From Oceaniglobus indicus (GTDB lineage: Bacteria > Pseudomonadota > Alphaproteobacteria > Rhodobacterales > Rhodobacteraceae): DNA of 64,000 nt. The notes under the pieces were generated by a model. That model was not told where the DNA came from and did no database searches. It saw nothing but the letters and a program-made list of their open reading frames with translations. Position numbers and translations under genes: made by a program. The stretch lies in NCBI RefSeq assembly GCF_002751875.1, contig NZ_NMZM01000009.1, positions 1 to 64,000 of the forward strand, given 5' to 3'. Positions 1-8,301 of this stretch are shown here, piece after piece. How positions within the stretch are numbered: the stretch's first letter is position 1; the number at the start of each line of letters is the position of its first letter.

Positions 1-58
1 AGATCAGACATGTTCACCGCTCGATTTTCGACCCGTGAATCATGCAACCAGTCGAAAA

Positions 59-583
59 TCAATGGGTCCTGACCCTAAGCTCTGCCGCAACCCGATCCGC
101 CATGTCAGCACAACGTTCACCATCAAACGGGAAGATCGCGTCGAAGCCTCCCTGGATGCGCTCTTCAAGCGCGATGCGCAGGCGGCGGCGTGCGCGGAAC
201 AGACGGGTCTTGACGGTGATCGGGTTGAGCGACAGATCGCGGGCGATGGCGAGAATGCTCATGTTTTCGGCCTCTCGCATCAGAAAGGGCAGGCGTAGAT
301 CCGGCGGCAGATGTGCCACAGCGCTTTCGAGAAAGCCTCTTACTTGCGCCCGTCCAAGTGCAGCCTCGGGCCGGTTGGGGTGCTGGCCGGGGAAGGAAAG
401 GATGGAGTCGGGAGCGTTTTGATCTTCGGACACGGTATCATATTCCTCCTGCGGCAGGACGCGCCGGAGATGCATCCGCGCGGTGTTGATGGCAATGCGG
501 GTGATCCAGGTGGAAAACCGGGACTCGGCGCGAAAGCTGTCAAGTTTTGTAAACGCGTTCAGGTAGGTTTCCTGCACCACCTC
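59..583 (-). pseudogene. ECF-type RNA polymerase sigma factor, 5'-truncated
   Basis: The readable part (about 173 residues) starts in the middle of sigma region 2 with EVVQETYLNAFTKLDSF, continues through FSTWITRIAINTARMHLRR (regions 2.3-2.4), and has a complete region 4 helix-turn-helix (LPPDLRLPFLMREAENMSIL to VKTRLFRARRRL). An in-frame TAA sits directly upstream of the EVV codons. The residues before it do not resemble the missing N-terminal half of region 2, so the core-binding helices are lost. The only available start is an internal GTG at 580. I infer a broken gene cut by a rearrangement; the IS remnant just upstream supports this. A functional short form is unlikely but cannot be excluded. 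Confidence 0.72.
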
Positions 584-784
584 TTACCGACTTGGGCTGC
601 CCTCGCGAACGAACTCTTCGCAAGTTGTCGTCCCGGACAACACATCGCTTGCCGTGTTCCCTCGACCGATCGAACGAGTGGAGTCGAATTTCCTTAGAAT
701 GCCGGGAACCTTGCCGAGCTCGCTGCATCCAAGAAGTTGAGCACCCCAGAGATGGGACTGTTCATAGCATTGAAAGGAAAAGAA

Positions 785-834
785 ATGTTTAGATCCTGTA
801 TGCTCGGCGCGACGGTGTTGACCATGTCCGCTGC
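785..834 (+). pseudogene. Signal-peptide fragment of a secreted protein, interrupted
   Basis: A good ribosome binding site (AAAGGA, about 6 bases upstream) precedes an ATG followed by a typical short signal peptide, [18 protein letters not shown]. After this point the reading frame runs into the antisense of an IS3-family orfA fragment and no longer looks like a protein. I read this as the 5' end of an exported-protein gene cut by an insertion. The identity of the original protein cannot be told. Confidence 0.45.
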
Positions 835-1021
835 ACCCCAAACCGGCTCGCCAGTTCGGCTGCGGTCTCCTCGCCCTTTAAGGCCTCCAGCGCGACCTTC
901 GCCTTGAACTCCGGCGCATGCTGCTTGCGTTTAGACATCTGTAATCTCCTTGGTGTTGAAGATCAGCAGACTGCATATCGTAGCTTATGTCAGTGTCCGA
1001 ATTTCGGGGGGTAGCTTACAC
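834..1021 (-). mobile_element. IS3-family insertion sequence remnant (5' end of orfA)
   Basis: On the minus strand an ATG at 938, preceded by the SD AAGGAGA, opens a protein beginning [20 protein letters not shown], continuing to ASRFGV at about residue 35. This is the N-terminal helix-turn-helix of IS3-family OrfA. Similarity stops at about 834 and a stop follows soon after, so only the first third of orfA is left and orfB is absent. Upstream, near 1003-1021, lies a sequence reading TGTAAGCTACCCCCCG outward-in, and the octamer GTAGCTTA occurs twice. Both fit the outer end of such an element. The element cannot move by itself. Confidence 0.75.
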
Positions 1022-1276
1022 TTCCTGCGCACAGCCGACCTTGGCGTACAGCGTAGCATGCGGGCTTCGGTCTGCTACGGCTTGAATGGCCGCTTTTGCA
1101 ATTCTGGCACAGAACCTTCGCAGATGCAGCTAAAGTCCGGAAACCGCCCGGATGGGTGGATGCTGTAAGTGCGCAGCCGTTGAACTTGACCTTCAAGGAT
1201 GGGGCCGGGTCCGGTCTGCCGCGCAGGGCGGCATGGTGCCTGCGCGCCGTTTTTTTCGTCAGAAGCTGCTTCTCGC
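1022..1276. other. No recognisable gene (decayed flank)
   Basis: This stretch has short open frames on both strands, but none has a convincing ribosome binding site or a protein that I recognise. It lies between the IS remnant and the small hypothetical gene on the minus strand. I take it as decayed sequence of the same accessory flank. Confidence 0.5.
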
Positions 1277-1624
1277 TCAGTGGTCCGATACAGAACGTTG
1301 TTCACGCCAGTTGTCGGGCCAGCGGCTGGTGATCTCTGCAGCGTCCTGCGGTGTCAATCGTTCTGCTACTGACACGACGCATTCGATCCGAAGAAGTGAC
1401 TCCGGGTCCGGAAGGTCGTTCATGGCCGCGACTTCGTCCGGCGAACTGTCGTCATTAAGATAGTCGTTCCCCTCGACAACCAACTCCGTGCCGTCGTCGT
1501 CACGTGAATGGTACTTGGTGTCCGCGTTCAGCGCGCGGGCGACTGTCACCGCCTGTTTGGCTTGGGAGCGCGTCAGGATGTAAGTTCGGGTTACGCGGAC
1601 AAAGATAAAATCTTCGGTCTCCAT
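1277..1624 (-). CDS. Hypothetical acidic protein
   Basis: A 115-residue product starting METEDFIFVRVTRTYILTRS. I prefer the ATG at 1624 over the one at 1660 because AAGGGA lies eight bases before it. The protein is rich in Asp and Glu in the middle (SRDDDGTELVVEGNDYLNDD). No signal peptide, membrane segment or known domain is visible. It stands alone, beside the IS remnant and downstream of the tRNA gene, so it may be cargo of an integrated segment. No function can be assigned. Confidence 0.6.
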   Translation of the reverse strand: METEDFIFVRVTRTYILTRSQAKQAVTVARALNADTKYHSRDDDGTELVVEGNDYLNDDSSPDEVAAMNDLPDPESLLRIECVVSVAERLTPQDAAEITSRWPDNWREQRSVSDH

Positions 1625-1847
1625 TGGATTGTCCCTTGAAACAAAGAAGTTTTTCGTCACGCGAGCTATGGCGGCGGAGGTCTACTTGAACGGCGGCGCT
1701 CTAGGCCAGGCCCCGGCGCTTGTCCCAAACGGACGGGCCAGAGTAGCTTCGAGAATCGCGGAAGGTTTGACTGATCCCAGCGCCGTCGCTTGCTCGGGGG
1801 CTTCCGCGCGAAGGTACGATTCCTCTGGGCTTGTGTGTTGGAGAGGG

Positions 1848-1910
1848 TGGGGTAATCTAGGCGCTAACCCGTTGATACCATTTAGATGGAAATTTACCCC
1901 ACGTGGGGTA
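1848..1910. repeat. TGGGGTA palindrome and repeat cluster
   Basis: A perfect 16-base palindrome, TACCCCACGTGGGGTA, lies at 1895-1910. A third copy of the half-site, TGGGGTAA, occurs at 1848-1855. The cluster sits in the gene-free stretch 1661-1947 between a hypothetical gene and the 3' end of the tRNA gene. It looks like a binding site for a dimeric regulator or a cruciform, but no regulated gene is obvious. Confidence 0.45.
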
Positions 1911-1947
1911 TTCCTCTCACATAAAATCAATGCGTCAGACGGTGTTT

Positions 1948-2024
1948 TGGTAGGCCCGGCAGGACTTGAACCCGCAACCAAAGCGTTATGAGCGCTCTGC
2001 TCTAACCAATTGAGCTACAGGCCC
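1948..2024 (-). tRNA. tRNA with CAU anticodon (Met or Ile2)
   Basis: The minus strand folds into a complete 77-base cloverleaf: acceptor GGGCCTG paired with CGGGCCT, D arm GCTC/GAGC, anticodon stem GAGCG/CGCTT with loop CTCATAA, T arm GCGGG/CCTGC around TTCAAGT, and an encoded CCA. The anticodon CAT could be elongator methionine, or isoleucine-2 after lysidine modification. The anticodon-arm and T-arm sequence is close to the Ile2 type, but I cannot decide firmly. The decayed accessory flank lies directly beyond its 3' end. Confidence 0.93.
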
Positions 2025-2058
2025 GTCGCCTTACCGACTATCAGAGCCGCGTCTTGGG

Positions 2059-2334
2059 TCAAGAGTTAGCTTGCAAATGGTCGGTTTCCTCGATCGGCGA
2101 GGTGCCAAGAACCTGCGCGAGGACCAGCATTTTGCGCCGTTCCTTCTCCGTGAAGGTCGACAGGTCGCCGTCAATCTCGGAAAGCGCGCGCAACGACATG
2201 TCATCGCTGACCGGCGCTTCGAAATCGACCGGGTGAACGCCGTCTGCCTCCTGCGCCGCGACGGGCGCGCAAAGAAAGGATCCAAGGGCCAGGGCGGCAA
2301 GGGCCTGGATCGGCGTTTTTGTCAGTCTCAGCAT
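2059..2334 (-). CDS. Small secreted hypothetical protein
   Basis: A 91-residue protein with a clear Sec signal peptide ([20 protein letters not shown], cleavage after APVAAQ). The mature part is an acidic, helix-forming segment with [20 protein letters not shown]. The product is expected to be periplasmic. It is divergent from purM with about 145 bases between the starts, and its 3' end faces the tRNA gene. I recognise no named family. Confidence 0.7.
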   Translation of the reverse strand: MLRLTKTPIQALAALALGSFLCAPVAAQEADGVHPVDFEAPVSDDMSLRALSEIDGDLSTFTEKERRKMLVLAQVLGTSPIEETDHLQANS

Positions 2335-2479
2335 GACGATACCTGTGTTTGCTTCATCTTGCGAACGTTCGCTGCCGCCGAAGGTTCCCTTGAGCGTTGC
2401 GGCGCTGCGCAGAACCGTCTATCCGGTCGCCCATTGCCGTGAGGTTAATGAAGGCAGCGAAACCCATGGGGGACAGGCG

Positions 2480-3538
2480 ATGACGGATGCGGACAACGAC
2501 GGGCGCAGCGGACTGACCTATGCGGCGGCGGGGGTCGATATCGACGCGGGCAATGCCCTGGTCGAGCGGATCAAGCCGGCGGCCCGGGCGACGAACCGGC
2601 CCGGCGTCATGGCGGGGCTGGGCGGCTTTGGCGGTTTGTTCGATCTGAAGGCGGCCGGGTTCACCGATCCCGTTCTGGTGGCGGCGACCGACGGCGTGGG
2701 AACAAAGCTGCGCATTGCCATCGACACCGGCGATGTGCGCGGTGTCGGCGTTGACCTTGTGGCGATGTGCGTCAACGACCTGATCTGTCAGGGGGCCGAG
2801 CCGCTGTTCTTTCTCGACTATTTCGCCACCGGCAAGCTGGACACCGACCAGGCGGCAGATGTCATCGAAGGCATTGCGTCGGGCTGTGCTGCTGCGGGCT
2901 GTGCCCTGATCGGTGGCGAGACGGCCGAGATGCCGGGAATGTATGGGGCGGGTGATTTCGACCTTGCCGGATTCGCCGTGGGCGCGATGGAGCGTGGCAC
3001 GGCGCTGCCGGCCGGGGTCGGGCCGGGCGACGTGTTGCTGGGTCTTGCATCGGACGGCGTGCATTCCAACGGCTTTTCGCTGGTGCGCCGCATCGTCGAG
3101 ATGTCGGGGCTGGGGTGGGATGCCCCATGTCCTTTCGGCGACGGCTCGCTGGGCGCGGCCTTGCTGACGCCGACGCGGCTGTATGTCCGCCCGGCGCTGG
3201 CGGCGATTCGTGCCGGCGGCGTGCATGGCCTGGCCCACATCACAGGGGGTGGCCTGACCGAGAACCTGCCGCGTGTCCTGCCCGAAGGCTGCGGCGTCGA
3301 GGTCGACCTGTCGGCATGGGAATTGCCGCCGGTGTTTCGCTGGCTGGCGCAGACAGGCGGTGTCGCCGAACCCGAGTTGTTGAAGACGTTCAACGCGGGC
3401 ATCGGCCTGGTCCTGGTGGTCGATGCGGCGCGTGCCGATGCCCTGAGCGATCAATTGGCGCAGGCCGGCGAAGAGGTCTGTCGTCTCGGCCACGTCGTCG
3501 AGGGGCAGGGCGTTCGATACGAGGGACGCCTGGTTTGA
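2480..3538 (+). CDS. purM: Phosphoribosylformylglycinamidine cyclo-ligase (AIR synthetase)
   Basis: Catalyses ATP-dependent ring closure of FGAM to aminoimidazole ribonucleotide, the fifth step of purine synthesis, in the cytoplasm. The 352-residue protein has the family ATP-binding and dimer motifs DGVGTK (71-76) and [11 protein letters not shown] (145-155), and [13 protein letters not shown] in the C-terminal lobe. The start at MTDADNDG fits the usual length; an upstream in-frame ATG at 2333 would add 49 residues of unlike sequence. The stop overlaps the start of purN, so the two are translationally coupled. Confidence 0.97.
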   Translation: MTDADNDGRSGLTYAAAGVDIDAGNALVERIKPAARATNRPGVMAGLGGFGGLFDLKAAGFTDPVLVAATDGVGTKLRIAIDTGDVRGVGVDLVAMCVNDLICQGAEPLFFLDYFATGKLDTDQAADVIEGIASGCAAAGCALIGGETAEMPGMYGAGDFDLAGFAVGAMERGTALPAGVGPGDVLLGLASDGVHSNGFSLVRRIVEMSGLGWDAPCPFGDGSLGAALLTPTRLYVRPALAAIRAGGVHGLAHITGGGLTENLPRVLPEGCGVEVDLSAWELPPVFRWLAQTGGVAEPELLKTFNAGIGLVLVVDAARADALSDQLAQAGEEVCRLGHVVEGQGVRYEGRLV

Positions 3539-4128
3539 GTGTGCGGGTCGCGATCCTGCTGTCGGGGGGCGGATCGAACATGGTCCGCCTTGTCGAAAGC
3601 ATGACCGGCGACCATCCGGCACGCCCGGTCCTGGTGATGTCCAACGATCCGGCGGCCGGCGGGCTGGCGCGCGCGACTGCCCTGGGCGTCGATACGGCGG
3701 CGGTGGATCATCGCCTTTTCGCCGGCGATCGCGCGGCCTTCGAGGATGTGCTGCACGCCCGGTTGATGCAAGCCGAACCCGACCTGATCTGCCTTGCCGG
3801 TTTCATGCGTATCCTGACGGGTGATTTCACGGCGCGGTGGGCCGGTCGGATGCTGAACATCCATCCGTCATTGCTGCCGAAATACCGGGGATTGCACACC
3901 CATGCCCGTGCGCTGGAGGCGGGCGACACCGAGGCGGGATGCACGGTGCACGAGGTCACCGCCGACCTGGATGACGGGCCGATCCGCGGCCAGGCCCGCG
4001 TGCCGGTGATGCCGGACGATTGCGCGGAAAGCCTGGCGGCACGGGTGCTGAAAGCCGAGCATCGACTGTATCCGGCCGTGGTGCGCCGGTTCGCCGGCGG
4101 CGACCGGACGCCGCTGATGCTGGGCTGA
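3535..4128 (+). CDS. purN: Phosphoribosylglycinamide formyltransferase (GART)
   Basis: Transfers a formyl group from 10-formyl-THF to GAR in purine synthesis. The motif GGGSN (11-15) and the catalytic set N108, H110 (in [12 protein letters not shown]) and D146 (in VTADLDDG) match the family. The gene has no ATG near the conserved N-terminus. I choose TTG at 3535, which overlaps the purM stop as TTGA and has AGGGA eight bases upstream. A GTG at 3541 is the alternative and would remove two residues. It forms a two-gene operon with purM. Confidence 0.94.
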   Translation: MSVRVAILLSGGGSNMVRLVESMTGDHPARPVLVMSNDPAAGGLARATALGVDTAAVDHRLFAGDRAAFEDVLHARLMQAEPDLICLAGFMRILTGDFTARWAGRMLNIHPSLLPKYRGLHTHARALEAGDTEAGCTVHEVTADLDDGPIRGQARVPVMPDDCAESLAARVLKAEHRLYPAVVRRFAGGDRTPLMLG

Positions 4129-4175
4129 CGCCCTGTTGTCGGTCGTGTCGCATGTGGTGCGGGAGCGCTCCGCGC

Positions 4176-4200
4176 GGGACTATTTTCATCAGTAAGAAAT
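4176..4200 (-). repeat. Dispersed intergenic motif, copy 1
   Basis: The minus strand reads TTTCTTactgatGAAAATAgTC, a degenerate copy of the motif TTTTTTCTTGCTGAAAATACTC seen at 6574-6598. It lies in the gap after purN. Three other copies in this window are also strictly intergenic. Confidence 0.45.
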
Positions 4201-4290
4201 GGCCGGTGTTTCAAGCGGCCCCATGACGCTTTCCTTTCCTGCGCGGATTGCATATCACGCGTGGCACGACCGGCATGGTATGGGACGCGT

Positions 4291-5472
4291 ATGATAACGA
4301 TCACGACGACGACGGGCCTTGAGGCATTCTGTGAGCGCGCGCGCGGCCATGATTACGTGACCATCGACACCGAGTTCCTGCGCGAACGCACGTATTACTC
4401 GAAACTCTGCCTGATACAGATGGCCGTTCCCGGGGATGCGGAGGAAGACGCCGTTCTGGTCGATCCGCTGGTTGGCAACCTGTCGCTTGAGCCGCTTTAT
4501 GCGTTGTTTCGCGACACCTCGGTCGTCAAGGTGTTCCATGCCGCGCGCCAGGATCTGGAAATCTTCTTTGTCGAGGGGGGCGTCTTTCCCGAACCCCTGT
4601 TCGATACCCAGGTTGCCGCAATGGTGTGCGGTTTCGGCGAGCAGGCCGGATATGAAACGCTGGTGCGCAAGATCGCCAAGCAGCAGCTGGACAAGACATC
4701 GCGTTTCACCGACTGGTCGCATCGGCCCCTGTCGGCGGCGCAGAAAACCTATGCCCTGGCGGATGTGACGCATCTGCGGGATATATACGAGCATCTTTCG
4801 GCCGAGCTGGAGAAATCCGGACGCACGCCATGGGTCGAAGAGGAGCTGTCGGTGCTGACGGATCCCGCCACCTATGTCACGGACCCGCAAGAGGCCTGGC
4901 AGCGGGTCAAGACCCGCAACGCATCGGGCAAGTTCCTGGCCGTCGTGCGCGAACTTGCAAGGTTTCGCGAAGATTACGCCCGGGGTGCCAACGTGCCGCG
5001 GTCGCGGGTTTACAAGGACGATGCGCTGGTCGAGCTGGCCTCGACCAAGCCGACCACCCTTCAGGATCTCGGCCGATCACGGCTTTTGCTGCGCGATGCG
5101 CGGCGTGGCGACATAGCCGATGGCATTCTTGCGGCGGTCTCGGCCGGGTTGGCCACCGATCCCAAGGAGTTTCCCAAGCCCGACAATTCGCGCGAGAAGT
5201 TGCAGGTGAACCCCGCCTTGGCGGATCTGCTGCGCGTCCTGCTCAAGGCCAAGTCCGAAAGCACGGGCGTGGCGCCCAAGCTGATCGCCACATCATCGGA
5301 TCTGGACGCCATCGCCGCCGGACAGCGCGATGTGCCGGCATTGTCGGGATGGCGCAAGACGGTGTTCGGAAACGACGCGCTGCGGTTGTGCAATGGCGAG
5401 GTCGGACTGGTGGTCAAGGGCGGCAGCGTCCAGGTCTTTCCGATCCAGCAGGGCGGCAACGTCGCGGGCTGA
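4291..5472 (+). CDS. rnd: Ribonuclease D
   Basis: A 3'-5' exoribonuclease that trims tRNA precursors and other stable RNAs. The 393-residue protein has the DEDD-type exonuclease domain: Exo I at D26-E28 (TIDTEFLRERTYYSKL), Exo II in FHAARQDLEIF and Exo III in YALADVTHL. A C-terminal HRDC-like helical part follows. I chose the ATG at 4291 because the protein begins there as in the family; an upstream ATG at 4261 only adds ten residues. It stands alone on the plus strand. Confidence 0.95.
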   Translation: MITITTTTGLEAFCERARGHDYVTIDTEFLRERTYYSKLCLIQMAVPGDAEEDAVLVDPLVGNLSLEPLYALFRDTSVVKVFHAARQDLEIFFVEGGVFPEPLFDTQVAAMVCGFGEQAGYETLVRKIAKQQLDKTSRFTDWSHRPLSAAQKTYALADVTHLRDIYEHLSAELEKSGRTPWVEEELSVLTDPATYVTDPQEAWQRVKTRNASGKFLAVVRELARFREDYARGANVPRSRVYKDDALVELASTKPTTLQDLGRSRLLLRDARRGDIADGILAAVSAGLATDPKEFPKPDNSREKLQVNPALADLLRVLLKAKSESTGVAPKLIATSSDLDAIAAGQRDVPALSGWRKTVFGNDALRLCNGEVGLVVKGGSVQVFPIQQGGNVAG

Positions 5473-5553
5473 TAGCGGACCGCGAGCCCTGGGTTCAGCC
5501 GTCTTGTTCGCATGGGCGACAAGCCCGCGCGTCCGGTGCCTGTCGCGCGCTGA

Positions 5554-6018
5554 CTAGCGGCTGACAGCCCGTGCGTTGCGCGCGCCCGACACGCGGATTT
5601 CGCGCACGTTGTCCAGCTCCTGACGGGTCAGATACTGACCTACGATCACCTCGCGGGATTGCTGTGTCGACACGCGCGTGGGGGTCAGCGGCGGCTTGAT
5701 GTGGAACCGATATTCGATCACCCCATTGACCGGCTCGCCATCGTTTAGCGCAATCAGTTCGCCGTCCCAGTATCCCTGCTGTGCCGGCAGGCCGGTGGCG
5801 CGGATGATGGCGCCGCCCGCGTTGCGGTCGATGCGCAGGGCGATGACCTGATCGACCAGCGGCCGGGGGTCGCCCGTTTCGCTGGCCGTAACGGGTGTGA
5901 CCGCAACCGGACGCGAGCTGCCGAACCAGTTCAGCGGGTTCAGCCGCGAATCTGCGACCCTGCCGCAGCCCACGGCAATGGTCAGGATCATGAGTGTCGC
6001 GATCAGCCGGCCCGTCAT
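5554..6018 (-). CDS. Small lipoprotein
   Basis: A 154-residue protein starting MTGRLIATLMILTIAVGCGR, with a lipobox (IAVGC, lipidated Cys about residue 18). The ATG has a strong GGGAGG site upstream. The mature part is Arg-rich and ends in a short segment with REVIVGQYLTRQELDNVREI. It is probably anchored in the outer or inner membrane facing the periplasm. It is divergent from sufE. Similar lipoproteins are common in Roseobacter genomes without a known function. Confidence 0.8.
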   Translation of the reverse strand: MTGRLIATLMILTIAVGCGRVADSRLNPLNWFGSSRPVAVTPVTASETGDPRPLVDQVIALRIDRNAGGAIIRATGLPAQQGYWDGELIALNDGEPVNGVIEYRFHIKPPLTPTRVSTQQSREVIVGQYLTRQELDNVREIRVSGARNARAVSR

Positions 6019-6130
6019 GGATGCCTCCCTTGCCATGCAAAATCGGGTTAGCGGAAAGTCGTGCGCTTGAAAAGGGTTGAGGCCGGGCGCGCGCACGCTT
6101 ACCCAAGGGCTGTGACATCGGGAGAGGGCC

Positions 6131-6556
6131 ATGGCCACCGAAGCTTTTGAAGACATTGCCGACACCTTCGAATTTCTTGACGATTGGGAGGACCGGTATC
6201 GCCACGTGATCGAACTGGGCAAGGCGATGCCGTCCCTGCCAGAGGCGCTGCGCGTGCCGGCCACCAAGGTCGATGGCTGTGCCAGCCAGGTCTGGCTGGT
6301 GCCCCGGATCGAAGGCGAGGGGGCGGCGGCGATCTTCCGCTTCGACGGGGACAGCGATGCGGTGATCGTCAGGGGGCTGATCGCGGTGCTGGGGGCGCTT
6401 TACAACGGCGTGACGGTGGACGAGGTCGGCCAGATCGACGCGCCCGCGGAATTGGGGCGTCTGGGGCTGCACGACCACCTGTCTGCGCAACGTTCGAACG
6501 GGGTGCGTGCGATGATCGCCCGGATCCGCGAGACGGCGGCCCGGGCCGAAGGCTGA
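6131..6556 (+). CDS. sufE: SufE-type cysteine desulfurase activator
   Basis: SufE accepts sulfane sulfur from the SufS cysteine desulfurase and passes it to the SufBCD scaffold for Fe-S cluster assembly. The 141-residue protein has the conserved acceptor cysteine C50 in VDGCASQVWL and the family pattern of LVPRIEG and IVRGLIAVL. Start and length are typical. No suf operon genes are adjacent, so it is expressed on its own, which is usual for sufE in this group. Confidence 0.94.
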   Translation: MATEAFEDIADTFEFLDDWEDRYRHVIELGKAMPSLPEALRVPATKVDGCASQVWLVPRIEGEGAAAIFRFDGDSDAVIVRGLIAVLGALYNGVTVDEVGQIDAPAELGRLGLHDHLSAQRSNGVRAMIARIRETAARAEG

Positions 6557-6573
6557 TATCCGAGCGCGCGCGG

Positions 6574-6598
6574 CGTTTTTTCTTGCTGAAAATACTCC
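6574..6598 (+). repeat. Dispersed intergenic motif, copy 2
   Basis: The sequence TTTTTTCTTGCTGAAAATACTC lies 18 bases after the sufE stop and is followed by a CGCCGGAGGCG stretch. A nearly identical copy (one base different in the core) occurs at 62687-62710. The other two copies are more diverged and inverted. Confidence 0.6.
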
Positions 6599-6677
6599 CG
6601 CCGGAGGCGCATCTATCGTCCCGCGCCGGCCGTGATGGCGCGGCGAAACGGTTCCGTGGTGACCGGACTTCCGGACT

Positions 6678-7304
6678 TCACAGCGCGCCGAGTGTGGCCG
6701 TAAGGTCGCCATAGCCCGTCAGGCGGCGTTCGAACGCTAGGCCCAGCCGTCGGGCGCAGTCTTCCGCCTTGGCCGTCAGCGCCGGATCATCGGTCTGCGC
6801 CTGATATACCAGCTTGGTATAATTGCCGAAATACATCTCGAGCAGGGACGGGTGACGGTCGAGGCCGAGCGGTTCCCAGACGAAGGCGTCGAACTGACGC
6901 ACCAGGAAGTCGGTCAGGTAGAAGGCCGTGATTTCATCCTCGGCGCGGGCGGTGAAGGCATCGACGCCTTCGAAGAAGGCATAGCAATGGGGCCCGCGCA
7001 CCATCTCGACCCCCATTTCGGCGCAGGCGGCCTGAAGCGTGCCGCCCGTGCCGCAGTCGGCATAGACGACGAAAATACGGTCGTGGCTGGCGCGGTGCTT
7101 TTCGACGGCGGCGCGCACTGCGGGCGTGATGCGTTCGGGGTGATTGTGCAGGATCGCCGGCAGGCACATCAGATCGATGTGGTCCCAGCCGTTGGCGGAC
7201 TTCAGCGCCAGGATTTCCCGGGCCAGCGCGCCGCAGGCGATCAGAAGCACGGGCGCGCCGGTCGTCAGCGTGGCGCCGGATCGGGTGAGGGTGTGGTCAT
7301 CCAT
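6678..7304 (-). CDS. DUF1638 domain protein
   Basis: A 208-residue soluble protein with LLIACGALAREILAL near the N-terminus and VVYADCGTGGTLQ in the middle, which are the hallmarks of DUF1638. Members often occur beside corrinoid proteins and methyltransferases. Here a corrinoid protein and a homocysteine methyltransferase lie within 6 kb. The exact activity is unknown to me; a role in corrinoid methyl transfer or its maintenance is an inference from context. The start at MDDHTLT is chosen over an upstream extension of unlike composition. Confidence 0.8.
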   Translation of the reverse strand: MDDHTLTRSGATLTTGAPVLLIACGALAREILALKSANGWDHIDLMCLPAILHNHPERITPAVRAAVEKHRASHDRIFVVYADCGTGGTLQAACAEMGVEMVRGPHCYAFFEGVDAFTARAEDEITAFYLTDFLVRQFDAFVWEPLGLDRHPSLLEMYFGNYTKLVYQAQTDDPALTAKAEDCARRLGLAFERRLTGYGDLTATLGAL

Positions 7305-7395
7305 GGGTCGAAGGTGCGCGCCGCCGGGACGATGTGCAAGGGCCTTGCCGGAAGGTAAACACGTCGTGAGCGGGTGAGGGACTGCCGGCACAGGC

Positions 7396-7737
7396 TCAGC
7401 GGTGCGCCAGCCGCACGGCGGTGCCGTAGAAGATGACTTCGGAGGCCTGATGGCCGATGGCCGAGGTCTGCATCCGCGTGCCCACCACCGCATCGGCATC
7501 CAGGGCCACCGCTTCCTCGATCATGCGGTCATAGGCCTGTTCGCGTGCGGCCGCCAGAAGCTGGGCGTATTCCCGGATCTCGCCGCCGACGAGGTTGCGA
7601 AGCGCGGCCACGATATCCGAGCCGATGTGTTTCGCGCGCACGGTCGATCCGCGCACCAATCCGAGGGGGGCGATCACCTCGCGCCCCGGCACGAGGTCGG
7701 TCGTGACCACCACGAGATCACTTTTCGATCTTGTCAT
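7396..7737 (-). CDS. YbjQ/UPF0145 family heavy-metal-binding domain protein
   Basis: A 113-residue protein with the UPF0145 pattern: VVTTDLVPGREVIAPLGLVR near the N-terminus, then GGEIREYAQLLAAAREQAYDRM and ALDADAVVGTRMQTSAI. Proteins of this family form small pentameric rings; their function is not known. The start overlaps the end of the preceding small membrane protein gene by 20 bases, so the two are probably co-translated. Confidence 0.87.
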   Translation of the reverse strand: MTRSKSDLVVVTTDLVPGREVIAPLGLVRGSTVRAKHIGSDIVAALRNLVGGEIREYAQLLAAAREQAYDRMIEEAVALDADAVVGTRMQTSAIGHQASEVIFYGTAVRLAHR

Positions 7738-7933
7738 AATGGTCGTCCTCGGTGTTGTTCAGCCGCTCCGCGATCACCCGCCAGACCACCCAGGCGATCA
7801 ATGCGATCGGGATCAGGCCAAGTCCGAGGAGCGGCATGTCGGCCGCGACGCTGAGATAGACGGCAAGCCAGACCGTCGCCCCCGCGGCCGCGATGACGAT
7901 GCAGATGATAAGAACGATCCGGTCGAGCGGCAT
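7718..7933 (-). CDS. Small two-helix membrane protein
   Basis: A 71-residue protein with two membrane segments (about residues 6-29 and 34-53) and a charged C-terminal tail (ERLNNTEDDHYDKIEK). It lies upstream of the ybjQ-like gene and overlaps it by 20 bases, which suggests the pair works together at the inner membrane. I recognise no family. Confidence 0.65.
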   Translation of the reverse strand: MPLDRIVLIICIVIAAAGATVWLAVYLSVAADMPLLGLGLIPIALIAWVVWRVIAERLNNTEDDHYDKIEK

Positions 7934-7997
7934 GGCGCGGTTCCCTGTCTAGGCCATCCCTATATGGGTGGACGTGCCGGCGCCGCAAAGGGCCGCC

Positions 7998-8186
7998 TCA
8001 GGCCTGCCGACCGGTGCGTCGTGTCAGACGGATCAGCAGCACGGCGGATCCCAGGATGGGCGCAAGCAACATCAGCTTGCTGACCAGAAGCGCCGGATCG
8101 CTCTGGAACAGCAGCCGGGCGATCCATGCCATGGCGAACAGCGCCAGAATGACGGTGACGGCGCTCAGGAAGTTCTTGACGGACAT
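7998..8186 (-). CDS. Small two-helix membrane protein
   Basis: A 62-residue hydrophobic protein, MSVKNFLSAVTVILALFAMA, with two predicted membrane helices and a basic C-terminus (RLTRRTGRQA). It precedes the other small membrane protein gene by about 65 bases in the same direction. The low information content makes any assignment unsafe. Confidence 0.55.
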   Translation of the reverse strand: MSVKNFLSAVTVILALFAMAWIARLLFQSDPALLVSKLMLLAPILGSAVLLIRLTRRTGRQA

Positions 8187-8301
8187 GGCAGTGACCCTTT
8201 CGTGCCTCGTATGCGGTTAACCCACATTCACCCGGGGGTGTGTCCGAAAAAAGGCGCGCTTGGGGTGGAAACCGGGTCGTTTCACGGCCTGTGGTGCCCG
8301 C

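Noticed and set aside
2354-3622. Long open frame (422 codons) on the strand opposite purM
   Set aside because: It is an antisense shadow of purM caused by high GC in third positions; it has no family resemblance and no ribosome site.
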